Part shown: in pieces, positions 7,081 through 15,725 of the stretch | Layout of the letters: each line of letters begins with the position of its first letter | How positions within the stretch are numbered: the stretch's first letter is position 1 | Source of the DNA: an uncultured Erysipelotrichaceae bacterium | Lineage (GTDB): Bacteria; Bacillota_I; Bacilli_A; RF39; UBA660 | Length of the DNA stretch: 23,073 nucleotides | NCBI GenBank assembly: GCA_902783345.1 | Contig: CACZQI010000071.1 | Span: 1 to 23,073 of the forward strand | Reading direction: 5' to 3' | Notes under the pieces: model-generated | Databases searched by the model: none | What the model was told of the DNA's origin: nothing | What the model saw: only the letters and a program-made list of their open reading frames with translations | Translations under genes and position numbers: made by a program

Positions 7081-8807
7081 TAACTAAAGGTGAACTGATT
7101 AATGATAGATACCAAATAATTAAAACAATAGGTGAAGGTGGAATGGCTAATGTTTATTTAGCCTATGATACCATTTTAGAGCGCCATGTTGCAGTTAAAA
7201 TCTTAAGAGGAGATTTAGCAACTGATGAAAAGTTTGTACGTCGTTTTCAAAGAGAAGCTTTATCAGCAAGTAGTTTAGCGCATCCTAATATTGTTGAAGT
7301 ATATGACGTTGGTGAAGATAATGGAATATATTATATCGTTATGGAATATATTGAAGGAAAACATTTAAAACAAATACTTAAAAAACGTGGCAAACTTACT
7401 TTAAATGAAGTTATTGATATTATGCTTCAACTTACAGATGGAATGGCCTGCGCTCATGATTCTTATATTATTCACCGTGATATTAAACCTCAAAATATTA
7501 TGATGCTTGATAATGGCATTATTAAAATAACTGATTTTGGTATTGCGATGGCTTTAAATAGTACTCAACTTACTCAAACTAATAGTGTTATGGGTAGTGT
7601 TCATTACCTTCCACCAGAGCAAGCAAGTGGAAAAGGTTCAACTATTCAAAGTGATATCTATTCAATGGGTATTTTAATGTATGAACTTTTAACAGGTACA
7701 CTTCCTTTTAAAGGTGATAATGCTGTTGAAATCGCACTTAAACATCTAAAAGAACCATTCCCAAGTATTAGAAAAGAACTTCCAGATTTACCACAAGCAG
7801 TGGAAAATGTTATTTTAAAATCAGTGGCTAAAAATCCTAAAAATAGATATCCTGATGCGAGAGCCATGCATGATGATTTAATGACTGTTTTAGATGAATC
7901 TAGAGTAGATGAAGCAAAATATGTTTATAAATATCCAGAACTTGATGAAAATGAAACAGCTAAACGTGAAAAAGAAATTGAAAAAACAATGGAATTTGCT
8001 GAAGGCGATACAAATGAAATAGAGGTTAAAAAAATAACTAAAGATTCTTTAGAAAAGAAAAAGGAAAATAAAATACTTTTGATACTTGGAGCTATATTTG
8101 CTGGTCTTGCTATAATTACTACTTGTATAGTATTACTAATTCCTAATTTAACTAAAACTAAAGATGTTATCGTTCCTGATGTAACAGGTAAAACTTTAAA
8201 TGAAGCTATTGAAATATTAAATAATAAAGGACTAAAAATATCGGCAGATAGAAGAACTGCACCTTCAGCAACTATTAAAGAAGGGGATGTTGTTAAAACT
8301 GATCCATCAGCTGGCCGTACAGTTAAGACTGGTTCTTCAATAGTGATTTATGAATCATCTGGTGAAAACACTATTACATTAGATGATTATAAAGGACAAA
8401 ATTATATTGAGGTTCGAACTATTTTAGAAAAAGTTAATAATTTATTTGTAATTATTGATTATGTAGAACCGGAAGATGCATCTAAAGTAGAAGCAGGAGA
8501 GATTATTAAAACTGAACCAGCTGCAGGAGAAAAAGTTAAAGCTGGTGATACTGTTACCTTATATATTCCAGATGTCTCAGAAGTATATCCAGACTTTACT
8601 AGTGGTGATTATTCACTTTCTGACATTGAAGCATTCTGTGAAAAATATGGCTTAACATTATCTACTGAATATGTTCAAACTGATGAATATGAACCAGGCG
8701 CTATAATAAAACAAAATAAATCAGCTGGAACTGATATTATTAGAGGTATGACTTTAAAAATATCTATTGCTGAAGAAGTAGATAATGAAGAAAATATTGA
8801 AGGATAA
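7077..8807 (+). CDS. prkC: PASTA-domain Ser/Thr protein kinase (PrkC/StkP-type)
   Basis: A membrane-spanning eukaryotic-type kinase that in Firmicutes links muropeptide or lipid II sensing to control of cell-wall synthesis, division and translation. The kinase domain (about residues 10-270) has the glycine loop GEGGMANV (19-26), K41 in AVKIL, H133-R134-D135, D153-F154-G155 and the PPEQ motif at 179-182. The activation segment (about 160-175) contains several Thr/Ser for autophosphorylation. A charged juxtamembrane linker leads to a membrane helix at about 333-355, followed by three extracellular PASTA repeats (about 364-426, 431-498 and 502-566). The start is a GTG overlapping the stp stop. 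Length and layout match B. subtilis PrkC, with the third PASTA the most divergent. Confidence 0.96.
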   Translation: MITKGELINDRYQIIKTIGEGGMANVYLAYDTILERHVAVKILRGDLATDEKFVRRFQREALSASSLAHPNIVEVYDVGEDNGIYYIVMEYIEGKHLKQILKKRGKLTLNEVIDIMLQLTDGMACAHDSYIIHRDIKPQNIMMLDNGIIKITDFGIAMALNSTQLTQTNSVMGSVHYLPPEQASGKGSTIQSDIYSMGILMYELLTGTLPFKGDNAVEIALKHLKEPFPSIRKELPDLPQAVENVILKSVAKNPKNRYPDARAMHDDLMTVLDESRVDEAKYVYKYPELDENETAKREKEIEKTMEFAEGDTNEIEVKKITKDSLEKKKENKILLILGAIFAGLAIITTCIVLLIPNLTKTKDVIVPDVTGKTLNEAIEILNNKGLKISADRRTAPSATIKEGDVVKTDPSAGRTVKTGSSIVIYESSGENTITLDDYKGQNYIEVRTILEKVNNLFVIIDYVEPEDASKVEAGEIIKTEPAAGEKVKAGDTVTLYIPDVSEVYPDFTSGDYSLSDIEAFCEKYGLTLSTEYVQTDEYEPGAIIKQNKSAGTDIIRGMTLKISIAEEVDNEENIEG

Positions 8808-8810
8808 GTT

Positions 8811-9662
8811 ATGCAAGGGGTAATTGTAAAAATTATTAGTAATACATGTAGCGTAGAAGCAGGGGATAAAATTTATGAATGCACGCCAAGGGGTAGGTTT
8901 TATCACGAAAAACTTACCCCTTTAGTTGGTGATAAGGTAATAATTGATGAAGTAAATAATTATATTTTAGAAATTTTACCACGAAAAAATCATTTAGATA
9001 GACCAACAATTGCTAATATTGATGGATGTATTATTGTAACAAGTTTAAAAGAGCCAAATTTAAGTTTACTTCTTTTAGATAAAATTTTAGTATTAGTACT
9101 AAGTAATAATATTAAGCCTATTATTTGCTTTACTAAAAAAGATTTATTAACTAATGAGGAACTTAAAATGGTTCAAAAGATTTATAATTATTATAATAAA
9201 ATTGGTATTTCAACCATTTATAATGATGAATTAGAAAAGTTAGAAAAACTAACCGAAAATATGACTCTTGTTTTAACTGGACAAACAGGTGCCGGTAAAT
9301 CTAGTTTATTAAATAGATTAAATCCTGATTTTAATTTAGAAACAAATGAAATAAGTAAAGCCTTAGGTAGAGGAGTTCATACCACTAGACATTCAGAATT
9401 TTTTAAATATAAAACATCTTTGATTGCTGATACTCCAGGTTTCAGTTCCTTAGATTTAACTAATTTAACTAAGGAAAACATTAGAGATGCTTTTATTGAA
9501 TTTGGATATGATTGTAAATATAAAGACTGCTATCATGTTAAAGAAGATGGCTGTAAAGTTAAAGAAAGAGTAGAAACAAACGAAATTTTAAAATCAAGAT
9601 ATGATAATTATTTAAAATTAAAGGAGGATTATGAAAGTAGCCGTATCATTTATAAAAAGTAA
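8811..9662 (+). CDS. rsgA: Ribosome small-subunit-dependent GTPase RsgA
   Basis: RsgA is a circularly permuted GTPase that assists late 30S maturation. The order is diagnostic: an N-terminal OB-fold (about 1-65), then G4 (TKKD, 108-111) ahead of the P-loop GQTGAGKSS (157-165), then G3 DTPG (207-210), and a C-terminal zinc site formed by C235, C240, H242 and C248. At 283 residues it is near the short end of the family range. The start is three bases after the prkC stop. The last 32 bases overlap the rpe gene, whose ribosome site lies inside rsgA. In B. subtilis the equivalent gene sits in the same order (prkC-cpgA-rpe). Confidence 0.95.
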   Translation: MQGVIVKIISNTCSVEAGDKIYECTPRGRFYHEKLTPLVGDKVIIDEVNNYILEILPRKNHLDRPTIANIDGCIIVTSLKEPNLSLLLLDKILVLVLSNNIKPIICFTKKDLLTNEELKMVQKIYNYYNKIGISTIYNDELEKLEKLTENMTLVLTGQTGAGKSSLLNRLNPDFNLETNEISKALGRGVHTTRHSEFFKYKTSLIADTPGFSSLDLTNLTKENIRDAFIEFGYDCKYKDCYHVKEDGCKVKERVETNEILKSRYDNYLKLKEDYESSRIIYKK

Positions 9663-10248
9663 ATATAATGAAAAAGAAACTATTGATATAATAAATCAAA
9701 CTAATGCTGATTATTTACATATTGATATTATGGATGGTAAATTTGTTGAACATAAAAATTATGACTATGATGATATTTGCTTATTTACTAAAGATAATCA
9801 TCTGCCTATGGACGTTCATTTAATGTGTGATAATCCTCTAGAATATATTAATGATTTTATAAAACTTAAACCTGATAATATCACTTTTCATATTGAAGCA
9901 GAAAAAAGTCCTCTTAAACTTATTGATTATTTACATGAAAATGATATTAAAGCTGGTCTTGCCATTAATCCAGATACTGATATTAAAGAAATAATACCTT
10001 ATTTAGATAAAATAGATAGAGTGCTCATTATGAGTGTTGTACCAGGAAAAGGTGGCCAAAAGTTTATAATGGAAATGGCTAATAGAATTAATGAATTATG
10101 TAAATTAAAAGGTAATTTTGCAATTGAAGTAGATGGTGGAATTAATGATGAAACAATAGAGTATGTTCAAAATGCTGACATTGTTGTATCTGGTTCATTT
10201 ATTTGTACAAGCGATAATTTTGAGGAAAAAATTCAAAAATTAAAATAA
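9631..10248 (+). CDS. rpe: Ribulose-phosphate 3-epimerase family protein
   Basis: Rpe interconverts ribulose-5-phosphate and xylulose-5-phosphate in the pentose phosphate pathway. Metal and catalytic positions are recognisable: H30 and D32 in HIDIMDGKFV, H63 in DVHLMC, the FHIEA strand, the MSVVPGKGGQKF phosphate loop (134-145) and D168 in EVDGGI. The protein is 205 residues, slightly short, and the usual PSILSAD opening is replaced by VSFIKSKY, so it is a divergent member; a related sugar-phosphate epimerase is possible. The start has a strong AAAGGAGG site and overlaps rsgA by 32 bases. In many Firmicutes thiN follows rpe; here a terminator and a convergent gene follow instead. Confidence 0.88.
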   Translation: MKVAVSFIKSKYNEKETIDIINQTNADYLHIDIMDGKFVEHKNYDYDDICLFTKDNHLPMDVHLMCDNPLEYINDFIKLKPDNITFHIEAEKSPLKLIDYLHENDIKAGLAINPDTDIKEIIPYLDKIDRVLIMSVVPGKGGQKFIMEMANRINELCKLKGNFAIEVDGGINDETIEYVQNADIVVSGSFICTSDNFEEKIQKLK

Positions 10249-10278
10249 AAATATCAAGGTTTAGTCTTGATATTTTTT
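10248..10278. terminator. Bidirectional terminator between rpe and the HD-domain gene
   Basis: An 11-bp stem, AAAATATCAAG (10248-10258) with CTTGATATTTT (10266-10276), has a 7-base loop, T-rich on the plus strand and also T-rich on the minus strand. It serves two convergent operons and overlaps the end of the minus-strand gene. Confidence 0.85.
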
Positions 10279-11376
10279 ATATTCATTTAAGAAAAATTCA
10301 TCTGTCATACCAGCAATATAATCAATTACTTTACGCTCATTTGATGTATTTTTTAAATATTCTTTACTCATTTTATTTAAATAAATCCTATAAATATTGT
10401 GATTTTCATCTTGTTTATTTATAACTTCTAATAGTTTATTAAATAATGTTTCAAACATCATTTGATAGTTTTTTATCATTTCATCAGAGTGAGCTTTAGC
10501 ATAAATATTAGCATAATTAAACTTTTTTAATTCTTGAATAGCTTTAAATACATTATCACTTACAGATATATAAGGTTTATTAGCACTATTTTTAATGATG
10601 TCGGTAATTATAGTATTAACAATTTCACTATTAGTGCTACCTAAAACTTTAGTAATAGATTCAGGTATCATATCTTTAGTAATAATACCAAGTTTTTCGG
10701 CATCTTCTATATCTCTACCTAAATAGCCAATAATATCTGATATTCTAACAACGCATCCTTCTAAAGTCATTGGAACTAGGGTAGTTACATAACCTTTAAT
10801 TTTATATGAATTTAAATAATCATTAATAAAGTCATCCACACTTTTTTTCTTTGGCATATATTTTTTTAGTTCTAGTTCTCCATTATGACATAAAATGCCA
10901 TCTAATGTTTGAATAGTTAAATTAGAACCCTTACCATTATTTTCTAATACCATAAGTTCTCTTACACTTTGCACATTATGATTAAAATATCCTTCATTAT
11001 GTTTAAGAGATATTTCATTTAAAATCTTTTCACCTTCATGACCAAAAGGAACATGTCCTAAATCATGGCCTAAACTCATAGCTTCTATTAAATCTTCATT
11101 TAAAGATAGGGCTCTTCCAATAGTTCTAGCAATTTTAGATACTAACTGAACATGAACCATTCTAGTTGATATATTATCATTTTCTGATAAAGTAAAAACT
11201 TGTGTTTTTCCCATATATCTAGTATATGAAGATGAATGAATAATCCTATCAGCGTCTCTAAAATAGTTTGGTCTTATATCGGATGTAAATTCATTTAAGC
11301 GAATTGCATCTTTATCAAAAGAAGCATATTTACTATAAAGAGTTTCATATTTTAACATTTTTTCTTTAACATCCAT
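10261..11376 (-). CDS. HD-domain dNTP triphosphohydrolase (dGTPase-like)
   Basis: The protein has the HD-superfamily metal site of dGTPase-type enzymes, which cleave dNTPs to deoxynucleoside and triphosphate: H75 in RMVHVQLVS, H104-D105 in SLGHDLGHVPFGHEG and D214 in RISDIIGY. The N-terminal YFRDADRIIHSSSYTRY block near 38-54 is also family-typical. I place the start at the ATG at 11376, two bases after the upstream stop and behind GTGAGGA, not at the GTG 12 bases earlier that lies inside the preceding gene; this gives 371 residues. It is cotranscribed with the LTA-synthase-like gene. The nucleotide preference cannot be told from sequence. Confidence 0.9.
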   Translation of the reverse strand: MDVKEKMLKYETLYSKYASFDKDAIRLNEFTSDIRPNYFRDADRIIHSSSYTRYMGKTQVFTLSENDNISTRMVHVQLVSKIARTIGRALSLNEDLIEAMSLGHDLGHVPFGHEGEKILNEISLKHNEGYFNHNVQSVRELMVLENNGKGSNLTIQTLDGILCHNGELELKKYMPKKKSVDDFINDYLNSYKIKGYVTTLVPMTLEGCVVRISDIIGYLGRDIEDAEKLGIITKDMIPESITKVLGSTNSEIVNTIITDIIKNSANKPYISVSDNVFKAIQELKKFNYANIYAKAHSDEMIKNYQMMFETLFNKLLEVINKQDENHNIYRIYLNKMSKEYLKNTSNERKVIDYIAGMTDEFFLNEYKKYQD

Positions 11377-11377
11377 T

Positions 11378-13306
11378 TTAATCCTCACTAAATACTGTTT
11401 TATAATAATTATTTTCTAAAATATTTTTACTAATAACAAATTTATTATAAACTTTTTCATTTATCTCATCTACATAATTATCAGGTATTTCTTCTTTAAA
11501 TGGAGTAAACTTTTTTGTACTTGCATTATATTTACCATATTCACTAATCCACGAGCGGTCATTAAAAATTACTAAACCATCAGTATTAGATAAAATATCT
11601 CTTCCCATTAAAAGTCTTGAATCAAAATCTACGCCAAATAAATTTAAAACAGTAGGTAGAATATCTAAACTCATGGCATATTTATTTACTTCAACATAAG
11701 GAATTTCACTATTCCAAATTATTAAATTATTTTTATGAATATCAAATTTTTCATCTTGAATATCCATAACTTCACTTATTTCTTTATTCTTAAGGCCATA
11801 TGGATAATGATCGGCTGATATAACAATTACTGTATCTTTTAATTTGCCTTTTTCATCTAACTTTTGAATTAGACTTTCTAAGGCTTTATCAAGTTCAATA
11901 TGAGTCGCAATATAAGCTTTAATAGCTGAACTATAAGGTAAGTTTTCTACTTCTTTTCGATGTTTATAAGCCATATTATTTCCACCAAAGTTATATTCTA
12001 AGTGACCACTTATTGTCATGTAATAAGTTACAAACTTTTCTTCATCGATATATTTATCAACAGTGCCATTAATCATTTCTAAATCGCTTTGAGGCCATGG
12101 TTTACAATTCATAACTTTTTCCATGCCATTACCACAAGCCATATATTTATAGCCCATATTAGGATGTGATAAATTACGATCATAATATTTATATCTACCA
12201 TTATGATATGCATTAGCCGTATATCCTAACTCTTTAAAGACATTACCATATGCATATGGAAGATAGTTATTTCTAGAAACATAAAATGACCAAACACCTT
12301 CTTTAGGAAGTAAGCTATTTAAGGTAACATATTCACCATCAGATGTACTAACATAATAAATAGGAGTATAAAAGTTTGTAAAGTGAAATCCTTCATGAGT
12401 AAGTTTATATAAAGTAGGGGTAAGCTCTTCATTTATCGCAATAGGGGAAAAAGCTTCAGCCACAATGGCAATTAAATTTTTACCTTTAAACATACCAGTA
12501 TATTTATTTTTTTCACTAGGATTTTCGCCAGCCATATACATATTTATTTCTTTAATTGTTTTATTTTTAGAGTTTTCAGCTAAGGCATTAAAATCAATAT
12601 CTAATTTATTATATTCAATCTTTTGTTCTTTTGGCGTATCAACACTTTTTTTATCATCTTTCTTAATAACAACTGATTCTTCAAAATTACTAATTGTTCG
12701 TTCTAAATCTAAACGCATAGTAGTAAGAAGCCCTAGAGTTTGAGCAGATGAATTAGGAACATGTTTATAATAATATAAGTTGTTAGCCCCATATATTTCA
12801 TTTTTATCTAGATTTAAACTTAGTAAAGATATAATAAATAAGATAATTAATATTAAACTTTGATATAAAAGATTTTTCCAATTTAAATCATCCATCTTTA
12901 CTTTTTTATTAAAAATAATAAGCAAAATGATAGGTAAAAAGAATAAAATAATAAAATATATTTTACTTAATAAAACGCTTCTAATGGCGCCCCAAAATTC
13001 TAAAACTTGTCCGCCATGCACAAATGAATAAATACTAATAATATTACCATAAAATTGGAAATTTATATATTGAGCTACAAATATAATAGGCAAAACACCT
13101 AAGATAATAATATATAACCATTTATTAATTTTTTTATTAAAACAAGATGTTATTAAACTTATAAATGAACTAAAAAGCGCACTAAAAATTGTAATATAAA
13201 ATAATTCTTTTAAATTGAAACTTTTAAATATTAAGATATGATATAAAAATTCTAAAAAAAGAATAATTATCAATGATATTAAAAATTTTTTAAAATAGTT
13301 TTTCAT
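11378..13306 (-). CDS. LTA synthase family sulfatase-fold membrane protein
   Basis: Lipoteichoic acid synthases polymerise glycerol-phosphate units taken from phosphatidylglycerol on the outer membrane face. The 642-residue protein has about five N-terminal membrane segments (roughly 7-28, 35-54, 62-82, 112-133 and 147-166), a linker, then an extracellular sulfatase/alkaline-phosphatase domain from about 275. Key residues are E284 in VAEAF, the likely nucleophile T321 in STSDGEY, H435 in SGHLEY, and D499-H500 in ISADHYPYG. The Thr nucleophile and multi-pass N-terminus separate it from true sulfatases. It heads a two-gene unit with the HD-domain gene. An extended -10 promoter and an AGGTGA site precede the start. 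The exact head group transferred is inferred. Confidence 0.9.
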   Translation of the reverse strand: MKNYFKKFLISLIIILFLEFLYHILIFKSFNLKELFYITIFSALFSSFISLITSCFNKKINKWLYIIILGVLPIIFVAQYINFQFYGNIISIYSFVHGGQVLEFWGAIRSVLLSKIYFIILFFLPIILLIIFNKKVKMDDLNWKNLLYQSLILIILFIISLLSLNLDKNEIYGANNLYYYKHVPNSSAQTLGLLTTMRLDLERTISNFEESVVIKKDDKKSVDTPKEQKIEYNKLDIDFNALAENSKNKTIKEINMYMAGENPSEKNKYTGMFKGKNLIAIVAEAFSPIAINEELTPTLYKLTHEGFHFTNFYTPIYYVSTSDGEYVTLNSLLPKEGVWSFYVSRNNYLPYAYGNVFKELGYTANAYHNGRYKYYDRNLSHPNMGYKYMACGNGMEKVMNCKPWPQSDLEMINGTVDKYIDEEKFVTYYMTISGHLEYNFGGNNMAYKHRKEVENLPYSSAIKAYIATHIELDKALESLIQKLDEKGKLKDTVIVISADHYPYGLKNKEISEVMDIQDEKFDIHKNNLIIWNSEIPYVEVNKYAMSLDILPTVLNLFGVDFDSRLLMGRDILSNTDGLVIFNDRSWISEYGKYNASTKKFTPFKEEIPDNYVDEINEKVYNKFVISKNILENNYYKTVFSED

Positions 13307-13327
13307 ACATCAATTCACCTAATTAAC

Positions 13328-13357
13328 ATTATATCATGTTTGATTAAATAGTTGAAA
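13328..13357 (-). promoter_or_regulatory. Promoter of the LTA-synthase-like operon
   Basis: On the minus strand TTTCAA (13352-13357) lies 18 bases before a perfect TATAAT (13328-13333), with an extended -10 TG one base ahead of the hexamer. It diverges from the promoter of the O-antigen-ligase-like gene. Confidence 0.65.
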
Positions 13358-13381
13358 AATAAATAAAAATTTTTTGATTTA

Positions 13382-13411
13382 TAGACTTAAAAAACAATGT
13401 TATAGTATAAT
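13382..13411 (+). promoter_or_regulatory. Promoter of the O-antigen-ligase-like gene
   Basis: TAGACT (13382-13387) and TATAAT (13406-13411) are 18 bases apart. The predicted start near 13418 leaves only about 12 bases before the ATG at 13430, with no good Shine-Dalgarno sequence. Confidence 0.5.
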
Positions 13412-13429
13412 AGTAATTGTGATATATAA

Positions 13430-14767
13430 ATGATAAATAAAAATAGTGTTCAAAAAATTTTAAGTATATTTAAAAAGATTAAACTAGAATTACTATCTTT
13501 TATTATTTTGATGCTATGGGCAATATCACCAATAATTGAATACTTTTTTAAAAAGTATTGTAGTAATACATACTATACCCATTATTTTACTAATATAATA
13601 TATTTAATAGGTATTTTAGGAATTCTAATATATATTTTTTACTTTATTAAATTAAATAAAAAAGAAAATAATAAAATTAAATATTTTATTCCTGAAATAT
13701 TAATAATCGCTTTATTAAATTTATCTTTAATTGCATCTTTTCTAAGTGATAATTCATATTTATCATTTTTTGGTGAAAGCTATCGTAAAGAAGGACTTAT
13801 TGTATATATAATGTATATTGGCTTTATTTTACTTTCATCAATTATTAAAGATAATAAATATATAAAATATTTATTTTTAAGTATGATTATTTCATGCCTT
13901 GTAATAACAATTATGCCATTATTTGATAAATATTTTACTTATTTAAATTACACTAATATATTTCATAATCCCAATCATTATGGTTATTATTTAATGATTA
14001 ATACTATGCTTTCATTATTTATGTTTATTAATAGTAATAAATTATATAAAAAAATATTATATATTTTAAGTTATATATTTATACTTTATTTATTAATTAA
14101 AAATAATACATTTGGTTCATATTTAGCTATGTGTATTACATTATTTTTTCTATTTATATATTCTTTAGTTAAAAAATATGAGATAAAAAAAGTTTTATTA
14201 GTTATAATTTTATTTATTTCAACTTCATTTATTATTTCCAATTATGATATTAAAATAGGGGAAAGAGTTAACTTTAATAGTACTAAAGGAATTGTATCTG
14301 CCAATATGTCTAGTTTATCTCAAGATATTAAAGGATTTGTTAATAAAGATGAAAAAGCTATTGAAGCAGCTGGAACTTATAGAGGGTTATTATGGAAAGA
14401 AGCAGGAAAATATGCTTTAAAACATCCTTTATTTGGTGGGGGAATGGAATGCTTAAAAAAGTATTATTATAATGAATGCTACATATTTTATAGCGATCGC
14501 CCTCATAATATGATTTTGCAAATATCAGCTTTTATTGGCATTCCAGGGGCATTAGTATATCTTGCACTTATAATATATCTTGCCATATCTAATTTAAAAA
14601 TAATGAAAAAAAATTCTATACATATTATGGTATATTTTAGTGCTATGTGTTATTTTATTTCTTCATTATTTGGTAATAGTATGTATTATACATCACCATA
14701 TTTTATGATATTATTAGGTTTATTAATAGGATTTATTAGATATAATAAAATTAAAAGTAATAATTAA
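13430..14767 (+). CDS. O-antigen ligase/polymerase (Wzy/WaaL/RfaL) family membrane protein
   Basis: A 445-residue polytopic protein with roughly 11-12 hydrophobic segments and one large extracellular loop (about residues 275-365). The conserved C-terminal signature is present in that loop: a GTYRGLLWKEA helix, HPLFGGG, then DRPHNMILQISAFIGIPGAL (D356-H359-N360), which corresponds to the polymerase/ligase motif with the active-site His. A second motif, IFHNPNHYGYYL, lies near 177-188. Family members join or polymerise undecaprenyl-linked glycans, or attach glycans to acceptor molecules at the outer membrane face. The neighbouring divergent LTA-synthase-like gene suggests surface polymer assembly, but no glycosyltransferases are nearby. 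The start has little ribosome-site support. Confidence 0.85.
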   Translation: MINKNSVQKILSIFKKIKLELLSFIILMLWAISPIIEYFFKKYCSNTYYTHYFTNIIYLIGILGILIYIFYFIKLNKKENNKIKYFIPEILIIALLNLSLIASFLSDNSYLSFFGESYRKEGLIVYIMYIGFILLSSIIKDNKYIKYLFLSMIISCLVITIMPLFDKYFTYLNYTNIFHNPNHYGYYLMINTMLSLFMFINSNKLYKKILYILSYIFILYLLIKNNTFGSYLAMCITLFFLFIYSLVKKYEIKKVLLVIILFISTSFIISNYDIKIGERVNFNSTKGIVSANMSSLSQDIKGFVNKDEKAIEAAGTYRGLLWKEAGKYALKHPLFGGGMECLKKYYYNECYIFYSDRPHNMILQISAFIGIPGALVYLALIIYLAISNLKIMKKNSIHIMVYFSAMCYFISSLFGNSMYYTSPYFMILLGLLIGFIRYNKIKSNN

Positions 14768-14786
14768 AAACTATTACTTTTATTTA
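14753..14786 (+). terminator. Terminator of the O-antigen-ligase-like gene
   Basis: A 10-bp stem, AAAAGTAATA (14753-14762) with TATTACTTTT (14772-14781), has a 9-base loop and a T-rich tail. It overlaps the stop codon. Confidence 0.75.
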
Positions 14787-14817
14787 TTTTCAATTAATTT
14801 ATCATCAATATATTTAC

Positions 14818-14898
14818 TCACTCAATAAGACGCAAAATACCTTTTGTATCTAAAGTATCGGTAATAAGTATTTCCCATCTTAAGCCATTATTTTTCAC
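14818..14898 (-). pseudogene. Possible 3' remnant of a lost gene (26-codon frame)
   Basis: Between the O-antigen-ligase-like gene and the ABC operon a minus-strand frame from GTG (14896-14898) to TGA (14818-14820) encodes 26 residues that read like the natural C-terminus of a larger protein (WEILITDTLDTKG followed by ILRLIE). Its only Shine-Dalgarno-like bases touch the GTG, so it is unlikely to be translated on its own. It lies directly downstream of the ABC operon terminator. I do not recognise the parent family; a small genuine peptide is the alternative. Confidence 0.3.
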
Positions 14899-14922
14899 CC
14901 TTTTTTAAAATTTTAAACACTT

Positions 14923-14947
14923 AAAAAACCGTACCTTTTTTGGTACG
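14923..14947 (-). terminator. Terminator of the ABC transporter operon
   Basis: Read on the minus strand, CGTACC (14942-14947) pairs with GGTACG (14930-14935) around a loop of six A, followed by a T run (14928 downward). It lies just past the permease stop. Confidence 0.85.
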
Positions 14948-14948
14948 A

Positions 14949-15725
14949 TTATTTATTTTTTTCTAAAATACTAATAATTTCATAAATAATAAAAGATATA
15001 ATCATAATTAAAACAATTCCACTCATTACTAAATTTAAATTAAATACTTGTGTTCCATAAAGAATCAAATAACCAATACCTGCTTTACTTACTAAAAACT
15101 CTCCCATAATAACTCCAATTAAACTCATAGAGATATTTAACTTTAAACTAGATAATATAGTTTCTTTATTATGAGGAATAACTAAATAAATTAACGTTTG
15201 CATTTTACTTGCTTTAAATGTTTCAAATAGTTTTATTTTATAAGTATCTGTATTAATTAATCCATTATAAATTGATATTAAAGTTACAATAGTATTAATA
15301 AGAAGACTCATTACTATAATCGAACTCATATTAGCGCCCAACCAAATAATAAGCAGGGGACCTAGTGATACTTTAGGTAAACTATTAAATAAAGTTAAAA
15401 ATGGATCAAATATCTTTTTTAAAATAGGCACCATATAAAATATAACTGCTAATATAAAACCAATAATTGAGCCTAGTCCAAAAGATATAAATATTTCTTT
15501 TAAAGTAACCCAGATATGTTTAAATAAATTACCACTTAAATATAAATTATAAATCGTATTTACTATTTTAGATGGACTAGAAAAAATAAAACTATTAATA
15601 AGATCATATTTACTTAATAATTCCCAAGTAATAATAAATAATAAAGTTATACTAATTTGACAAACTAAAATAAAATATTTTTCTTTCTTTAATTTTCTTA
15701 AATATAATTTATGCTCTATGCTCAT
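14949..15725 (-). CDS. ABC transporter permease, SsuC/TauC/ThiX type
   Basis: A 258-residue inner-membrane permease of the BPD_transp_1 family with six or so membrane segments. It carries the family's EAA-type cytoplasmic loop (ETFKASKMQTLIYLVIPHNKE near 165-185) that docks on the ATPase, and the FSSPSKIV segment after the first helix that is typical of nitrate/sulfonate/taurine permeases. The start overlaps the ATPase stop by 4 bases (ATGA), so it is translationally coupled. It is last in the operon and followed by a terminator. The substrate cannot be named. Confidence 0.9.
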   Translation of the reverse strand: MSIEHKLYLRKLKKEKYFILVCQISITLLFIITWELLSKYDLINSFIFSSPSKIVNTIYNLYLSGNLFKHIWVTLKEIFISFGLGSIIGFILAVIFYMVPILKKIFDPFLTLFNSLPKVSLGPLLIIWLGANMSSIIVMSLLINTIVTLISIYNGLINTDTYKIKLFETFKASKMQTLIYLVIPHNKETILSSLKLNISMSLIGVIMGEFLVSKAGIGYLILYGTQVFNLNLVMSGIVLIMIISFIIYEIISILEKNK

